Positions 60,063-64,000 of a stretch of DNA of 64,000 nt are shown here, in pieces. Origin of the DNA: Paenibacillus monticola (GTDB lineage Bacteria; Bacillota; Bacilli; Paenibacillales; Paenibacillaceae); assembly GCF_009664975.1 (NCBI RefSeq), contig NZ_WJXB01000001.1:372001-436000 (forward strand), written 5' to 3'. The number at the start of each line of letters is the position of its first letter. Position 1 is the first letter of the stretch. The notes under the pieces are model-generated. The model did not search any database. It saw only the letters and a list, made by a program, of their open reading frames with translations, and had not been told where the DNA came from. Made by a program: the position numbers and the translations under genes.

Positions 60063-60194
60063 GGAAATCCCTCCTCTAAGCATGCTTATGTAAGTTAGCA
60101 TATGGGGAAGAAGGCCTAATGGTGCGGCCACAATGTGCGGAATACAACAGCCTGTTCTGTTCTATCATTTTACGGAATGGATTAAGCCTGTCAG

Positions 60195-60554
60195 CTATAG
60201 CACGCCTTCTTCTTCCTCTTCATACCATTGCTCCAACTGGGCCTGCAGCGCCCGAATTTCGGTCAGCAGTGAGATGAGCGGATAGTTCTGTTCCTGAATG
60301 GAGGCAAAAGCACTCTCCAGCAGATTAATATACTCCAGCCCGGATTGCAATGAATGTTCTTCACGCAGCAGCTCCAGCGAGTCACATTCGGCGATCGCCA
60401 AAGGCAGGTCTGGCACATTGTCGGCGGTCAGCTTATCGATCTCTTTATTGAGGCGAAGATTGAGTGCACTGAGCTGGTAAGCATATTCCTCCGGCAGTTC
60501 TACGAATTGCAGTTCTTTATTTTGCTGCAAAATTACATATCGCATTTTCGGCAT
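60195..60554 (-). CDS. Hypothetical protein, helical and acidic
   Basis: A 119-residue soluble protein rich in Leu/Glu with heptad-like spacing (LSALNLRLNKEIDKLTADN, ALQAQLEQWYEEEEEG) and an acidic C-terminus. GGAGGGAGAATGACTA precedes the ATG at 60554. Divergent from the SprT-like gene, with 115 bp between. No family is recognised. Confidence 0.75.
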   Translation of the reverse strand: MPKMRYVILQQNKELQFVELPEEYAYQLSALNLRLNKEIDKLTADNVPDLPLAIAECDSLELLREEHSLQSGLEYINLLESAFASIQEQNYPLISLLTEIRALQAQLEQWYEEEEEGVL

Positions 60555-60669
60555 TAGTCATTCTCCCTCCGTACTTTCTTATCTTCCTTCTTGACAGTTT
60601 AGCCTATGCACAAGTTACAATTCAAGTAGAGATCTATTTTCCCGTGGAAAGGACTTGTGTGAGAACGCT

Positions 60670-61149
60670 ATGGAAAGTATGAGCAACGATGAGCTGCAGC
60701 AGTGGATTGAACAGGTATCGCGGGACAACTTTGGGGTACCGTTCCGGCACAAAGCTACATTTAACAGCCGATTATCTTCAACGGGCGGACGTTATTTTAT
60801 CAAAAGCCATAATATTGAGATCAACCCACTTCAGCTGACCCAGTTCGGGCGCGAGGAGACGGAGCGGATTATTAAGCATGAGCTTTGCCACTATCACCTG
60901 CATCTGGCGAAGAGAGGGTATATGCACCGTGATGCCGATTTCAAAAGCTTGCTGGCACAGGTCGGCGGGAGCCGCTACTGCCAGTCTCCGCCGGGAATGA
61001 AGGCGCGTAAACCGCTGCCTTACCGGTATAAGCTCGTGTGCACAGCCTGTGCTACCGAGTATCCACGCAAGCGAAAGGTTGATCCCAAGCGCTATCGCTG
61101 CGGGAATTGTGCAGGTAAGCTGAAGCTGCAAACCTTGGAAATAGAATAA
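60670..61149 (+). CDS. SprT-family zinc metalloprotease-like protein
   Basis: A ~159-residue SprT/YdcK-like protein. The metalloprotease motif is IIKHELCHYHLH (HExxH), and a C-terminal zinc ribbon is formed by CTACATEYPRKRK...RYRCGNCAGKL. The family is related to the Spartan proteases, but the bacterial role is unclear. ATG 60670 has a weak GTGAGAA site; TTG 60655 and ATG 60679 are possible. Its position next to cmpA keeps the B. subtilis order (tex, cmpA, ydcK). Confidence 0.88.
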   Translation: MESMSNDELQQWIEQVSRDNFGVPFRHKATFNSRLSSTGGRYFIKSHNIEINPLQLTQFGREETERIIKHELCHYHLHLAKRGYMHRDADFKSLLAQVGGSRYCQSPPGMKARKPLPYRYKLVCTACATEYPRKRKVDPKRYRCGNCAGKLKLQTLEIE

Positions 61150-61168
61150 GCTGAGCAGGCAAGCCCGT

Positions 61169-61807
61169 CTATTTAATCACCAAACCCAGAAGACCCGCAA
61201 ATGAGGCGGCTTGCTGCGCTGAGATGATACAACCATATAAGTCTTCGATCTCAACATTTAAACCGCTGAATTCGCAGTCGCTAAGATCGATCCCGTTCAG
61301 CTTTGTTCCTGACAGCATGGCTTGATCCAGATTGCAGCGGTTAAATGAGATTTTTGATAGGACGGATTGATAATAATCAGCACCAATGAGCGAGCTGTCT
61401 TCAAAAGCAACCTGTTTGAAATTAGCAAACCGAAAGGTGGCATAATCCCCGATACAGTCTGTGATTAGAACGTTCTGGAATCTTCCTCTGGTAAAGTCTG
61501 TCCCCATCAACTTACAATTTCTGAACTCTGTGCGATGAATGAAGGCATCGGAGAAATTAACGTTCGATAGATCACATCTTTCAAAGATAACATCCGTAAG
61601 TTCAATCCCGCTCAAGGACGACTCCGTAATTGTGACATTCTTAAACAGCACCTTCTCGAACGAAACCTTACTAGCTTCCTGGCTATCAATGAACTGGTCA
61701 TTTATGGAACAAAGGCTGAATTCATCCTTCGTTTGCAGTGAGAATACTTGCTGCGGGGGTAAAGCGATGTTGTCGGCAATTTTGGGCGGGTCAATCTTAT
61801 GTTTCAT
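61169..61807 (-). CDS. Pentapeptide-repeat protein
   Basis: A 212-residue protein with tandem pentapeptide-like A(D/N)(L/F)xx repeats forming a right-handed beta-helix (FKNVTITESSLSGIELTDV, FERCDLSNVNFSDAFIHRTE, FRFANFKQVAFEDSSLIGAD) and a non-repeat C-terminus (SAQQAASFAGLLGLVIK). The size and architecture recall Qnr/McbG-type gyrase-protecting proteins, but the repeats are irregular and the function is open. ATG 61807 follows GGAGGTTCGC. Convergent with the SprT-like gene (19-bp gap). Confidence 0.85.
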   Translation of the reverse strand: MKHKIDPPKIADNIALPPQQVFSLQTKDEFSLCSINDQFIDSQEASKVSFEKVLFKNVTITESSLSGIELTDVIFERCDLSNVNFSDAFIHRTEFRNCKLMGTDFTRGRFQNVLITDCIGDYATFRFANFKQVAFEDSSLIGADYYQSVLSKISFNRCNLDQAMLSGTKLNGIDLSDCEFSGLNVEIEDLYGCIISAQQAASFAGLLGLVIK

Positions 61808-62029
61808 GCGAACCTCCACTTAAATAATCAATATTAGCGAATCTGTTCCAATTCCCTCTGCGTTAACTATCGTGGGAATCCGAGGTTTTGTCAATCATCC
61901 TGACAGCGGGGGGCGTTACTCATATCCGTACAAATGCACCTTTTTCTGGATAAAATCGCACATCGTTTTGTAAGCGCTACCAAACTAAACTGGAGAGGAA
62001 GTCCATATTAGTTAGAGGGGGCGCATTAT

Positions 62030-64000
62030 ATGAAGCGATTCAGGTCCGCGGTTGCGGGTCTGCTGGCGATGCTGCTAATTTTTTCAGGCTTTCCTGTTTA
62101 TGGAGCCAGTGGCAATTCTGCAGGAGCCGGAGTAAACGAAGGTACTGGGGCGGGGCAGATTCCAGCAGGTACAGTGCTCATTAAGAATAAGTGGAAAAGT
62201 AATTTTTTGTACGAAACCTCAACGGGTGAGGTACGCTACGGCATGACGAATCTTGCAGACACCTCATCCCATTGGACTGTAGTAACCACAGCGGGTTTGT
62301 CGCGGATTCAAAATGTGAAGACCGGCCACTACATTACACTTGCCGGAAACACCGGCAAGGAGGATTCGCTTAAAGCAGCAGAAATTTCAGGAGCGAGCAG
62401 TACCACAGATCAATGGCTGATAGATACTTCGAACAGAAACGGCTACATGGTGATTCGCAGCGCGACAGCCCCGGAGGGGAAGCTCGTCATCCATGAAGAG
62501 AATCAGCTTGGTTTTGCCCAAGTGAGCGGAGACATCAATGTTACCTTTGAGAGCCCGCAGTGGGCTTTTGTTGACCTCAATGCAGCGCCTGGGCCGATCT
62601 CGGAATTGCAGGCAATTCGTCTGGCTACGTATACCGATGCTCAGGTAGCTACAGATTTCCTGTACGAAGCGACCGGTGGTGAGCTTAAGCACGGCATTAT
62701 TGCTCCTGATACGATCAACGAAGCGGATTATTTATGGTTTGTCGAGGACTATGACGGCCATAAGCGTATCCGTAACGCGGCAACGAATCATTATCTTACT
62801 TCTATTGAAGGCACTGCCAAAGCGCAGCAATTAAATGAGAGCCAACCCACAGATCAGTGGGTCTTCAATGAATCCGATGATTATGATGATTACCAGACGA
62901 TTGAGAATATCGGGAACAGCGGGACATATCTTGCTACCTTAGGGAACGGCAATGCCGGAGCGAGCACTGATAACACTACGCTTGCTGCCCAGTGGCAACT
63001 GCTGGACCCGAACACGCCTACGGATAGCTCAGAACATTTTTACCGGATACAGAATGGGTGGAAGTCATTTTACTGGTATGAGAGCAGCAATGGATTGTTG
63101 AAATACGGCAATATGCAGGCAGATGGCTCCGACCAGTGGCTGATAGAGAAATACAATGGTCGCAAGCTGTTCAAGAACAAGAAAACGGGCCATTACCTGA
63201 ATATGGTGAATATGCCGGACGGACATCTTCAGGTTACGGAGTTGCCGGACAAAAATGCTGTAGATCAGAGTTATATCTGGACGGGGAAAAACACCGGCGA
63301 CAACAACTATGTGATCAGCAATATTGCCGACAAGGAGCCGAATAAACGTCCAGAGAAGTATATTTCACTCCAAAACCTGACCAAGTATGCGGAGTATGGT
63401 GTGATTAACCCTGGCTGGGGCAGCCCCAAGTGGAAATTCGTCGCAGTTACGGAGAAAAAGCAGGACTTATTCCGCTTTAAGCTAAACGATGTAAATGGCG
63501 AGAAGCAGTATTTAAAAGACGGACCTTTGCTTGCTGCGCCTAGTGCCCAGAACCAGGCAGAAGAGAAGTCGGTTACAGAGGCAGTCTATAACTCGCAGAA
63601 AAATGAAGCTGCAGCTCCACAAGAGAAATCGCTGCTGCAGGCTGACGCCTCCGCTACAGAGGACATGACTGTTGGGCAGGCCACCTATGGTGTGCTTAAA
63701 CCCAATGACGATTCTTTTGTCTGGCAGTTGCAAGAAATAGAGGGCAGTAACGGAGCGGTGAAGATTAAGAACAGAGGTACAGGGCGTTATCTCTCTCTTG
63801 AGCATATCGGCAATGCGGTGGAGGAGGTCGATCCTGACGTAGCAGTGCAAACCTTGCAGACGGTATACGATGTGTGGGGCAGTATTAAATGGATTGTTGA
63901 TATGCAGCCATCTGGCCTAACAACCTTCAAAAGCGCATGGGCAGGACATTATATGTACGGTGCCCCGAATGCTAACGGCAATCCGGTAATTAGAATCAGC
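62030..64000 (+). CDS. Large secreted protein with beta-trefoil-like repeats (partial, 3' end outside)
   Basis: At least 657 residues, open to the right edge. A signal peptide (about 1-26, PVYGAS) is followed by repeated ~100-residue units of the type 'W.S.FLYE..TGEVRYG', 'RIQNVKTGHYITL', 'DQWLID' and 'YMVIRSA', which resemble ricin-type beta-trefoil/RICIN-like carbohydrate-binding repeats. At least five units are seen (for example HFYRIQNGWKSFYWYESSNG, KTGHYLNMVN, GTGRYLSLEHIGN). Probably the binding part of a large secreted enzyme whose catalytic domain lies beyond the window. GAGGGGG lies 8-9 nt before ATG 62030. Confidence 0.8.
   Translation, partial: MKRFRSAVAGLLAMLLIFSGFPVYGASGNSAGAGVNEGTGAGQIPAGTVLIKNKWKSNFLYETSTGEVRYGMTNLADTSSHWTVVTTAGLSRIQNVKTGHYITLAGNTGKEDSLKAAEISGASSTTDQWLIDTSNRNGYMVIRSATAPEGKLVIHEENQLGFAQVSGDINVTFESPQWAFVDLNAAPGPISELQAIRLATYTDAQVATDFLYEATGGELKHGIIAPDTINEADYLWFVEDYDGHKRIRNAATNHYLTSIEGTAKAQQLNESQPTDQWVFNESDDYDDYQTIENIGNSGTYLATLGNGNAGASTDNTTLAAQWQLLDPNTPTDSSEHFYRIQNGWKSFYWYESSNGLLKYGNMQADGSDQWLIEKYNGRKLFKNKKTGHYLNMVNMPDGHLQVTELPDKNAVDQSYIWTGKNTGDNNYVISNIADKEPNKRPEKYISLQNLTKYAEYGVINPGWGSPKWKFVAVTEKKQDLFRFKLNDVNGEKQYLKDGPLLAAPSAQNQAEEKSVTEAVYNSQKNEAAAPQEKSLLQADASATEDMTVGQATYGVLKPNDDSFVWQLQEIEGSNGAVKIKNRGTGRYLSLEHIGNAVEEVDPDVAVQTLQTVYDVWGSIKWIVDMQPSGLTTFKSAWAGHYMYGAPNANGNPVIRIS

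Noticed and set aside
1..64000. tRNA, rRNA, insertion sequences, phage integrase, replication origin, classical T-box or metabolite riboswitch
   Set aside because: None could be recognised by reading both strands; a covariance-model search would be needed to exclude small structured RNAs.

Overview
The window reads as a chromosomal stretch of a spore-forming, low-to-mid-GC Gram-positive bacterium, most likely Paenibacillus or a close relative. The evidence is the many AGGAGG-type ribosome binding sites, frequent TTG/GTG starts, spore genes (ydcC and cmpA homologues), several SLH-domain and Ig-like surface proteins, DUF4309 and copper-amine-oxidase-N 'stalk' lipoproteins, and intergenic repeats. 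No rRNA, tRNA, integrase or transposase was seen.

Layout. 0-6 kb: a 13-repeat Big_2 surface protein, then a two-gene operon (SPFH/band-7 protein plus NAD-kinase-like protein) bracketed by two inverted copies of a ~172 bp palindromic intergenic element. 6-16 kb: a Gln/Met-rich protein, an L,D-transpeptidase, a hybrid histidine kinase, small membrane and nucleotide-handling genes, a YjgB-type lipoprotein, a winged-helix regulator and an MFS exporter. 17-24 kb: TatD nuclease, an hflK-hflC pair, a stalk-domain lipoprotein, an autoregulated TetR/FMN-binding pair, a discoidin-domain gene remnant and an MFS/ArsR divergent pair. 24-28 kb: an ECF sigma factor with its probable anti-sigma, and a TetR/MFS divergent pair with duplicated operators.

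28-37 kb holds the conserved block ydcC-alr-ndoAI-ndoA (lipoprotein, alanine racemase, MazEF-type toxin-antitoxin) and then tex. In Bacillus subtilis the sigB operon and a few small genes lie between ndoA and tex; here that place is taken by a TetR/MFS efflux pair with two near-identical operators. The next syntenic genes, cmpA and the SprT-like gene, appear only at 60 kb. The ~23 kb between tex and cmpA is therefore an accessory segment.

That accessory segment holds an SDR operon opposite a probably leaderless TetR gene, an aminoglycoside-phosphotransferase-like kinase whose 3' end is duplicated 4.6 kb away, three genes reduced by internal deletions (histidine phosphatase, a second phosphotransferase, a GntP permease), glycerate kinase and redox genes, a cluster of secreted and SLH proteins, a DUF2207 membrane protein, a TetM-like ribosomal-protection GTPase, and a decayed type I-C CRISPR leader and array with no cas genes. 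The window closes with DinB, CmpA, SprT-like and pentapeptide-repeat genes and a secreted protein cut by the right edge.

The strongest leads are the CRISPR relic, the inverted element pair around the SPFH/NAD-kinase-like operon, the leaderless TetR gene with its operator array, and the set of internally deleted genes next to a duplicated gene end.
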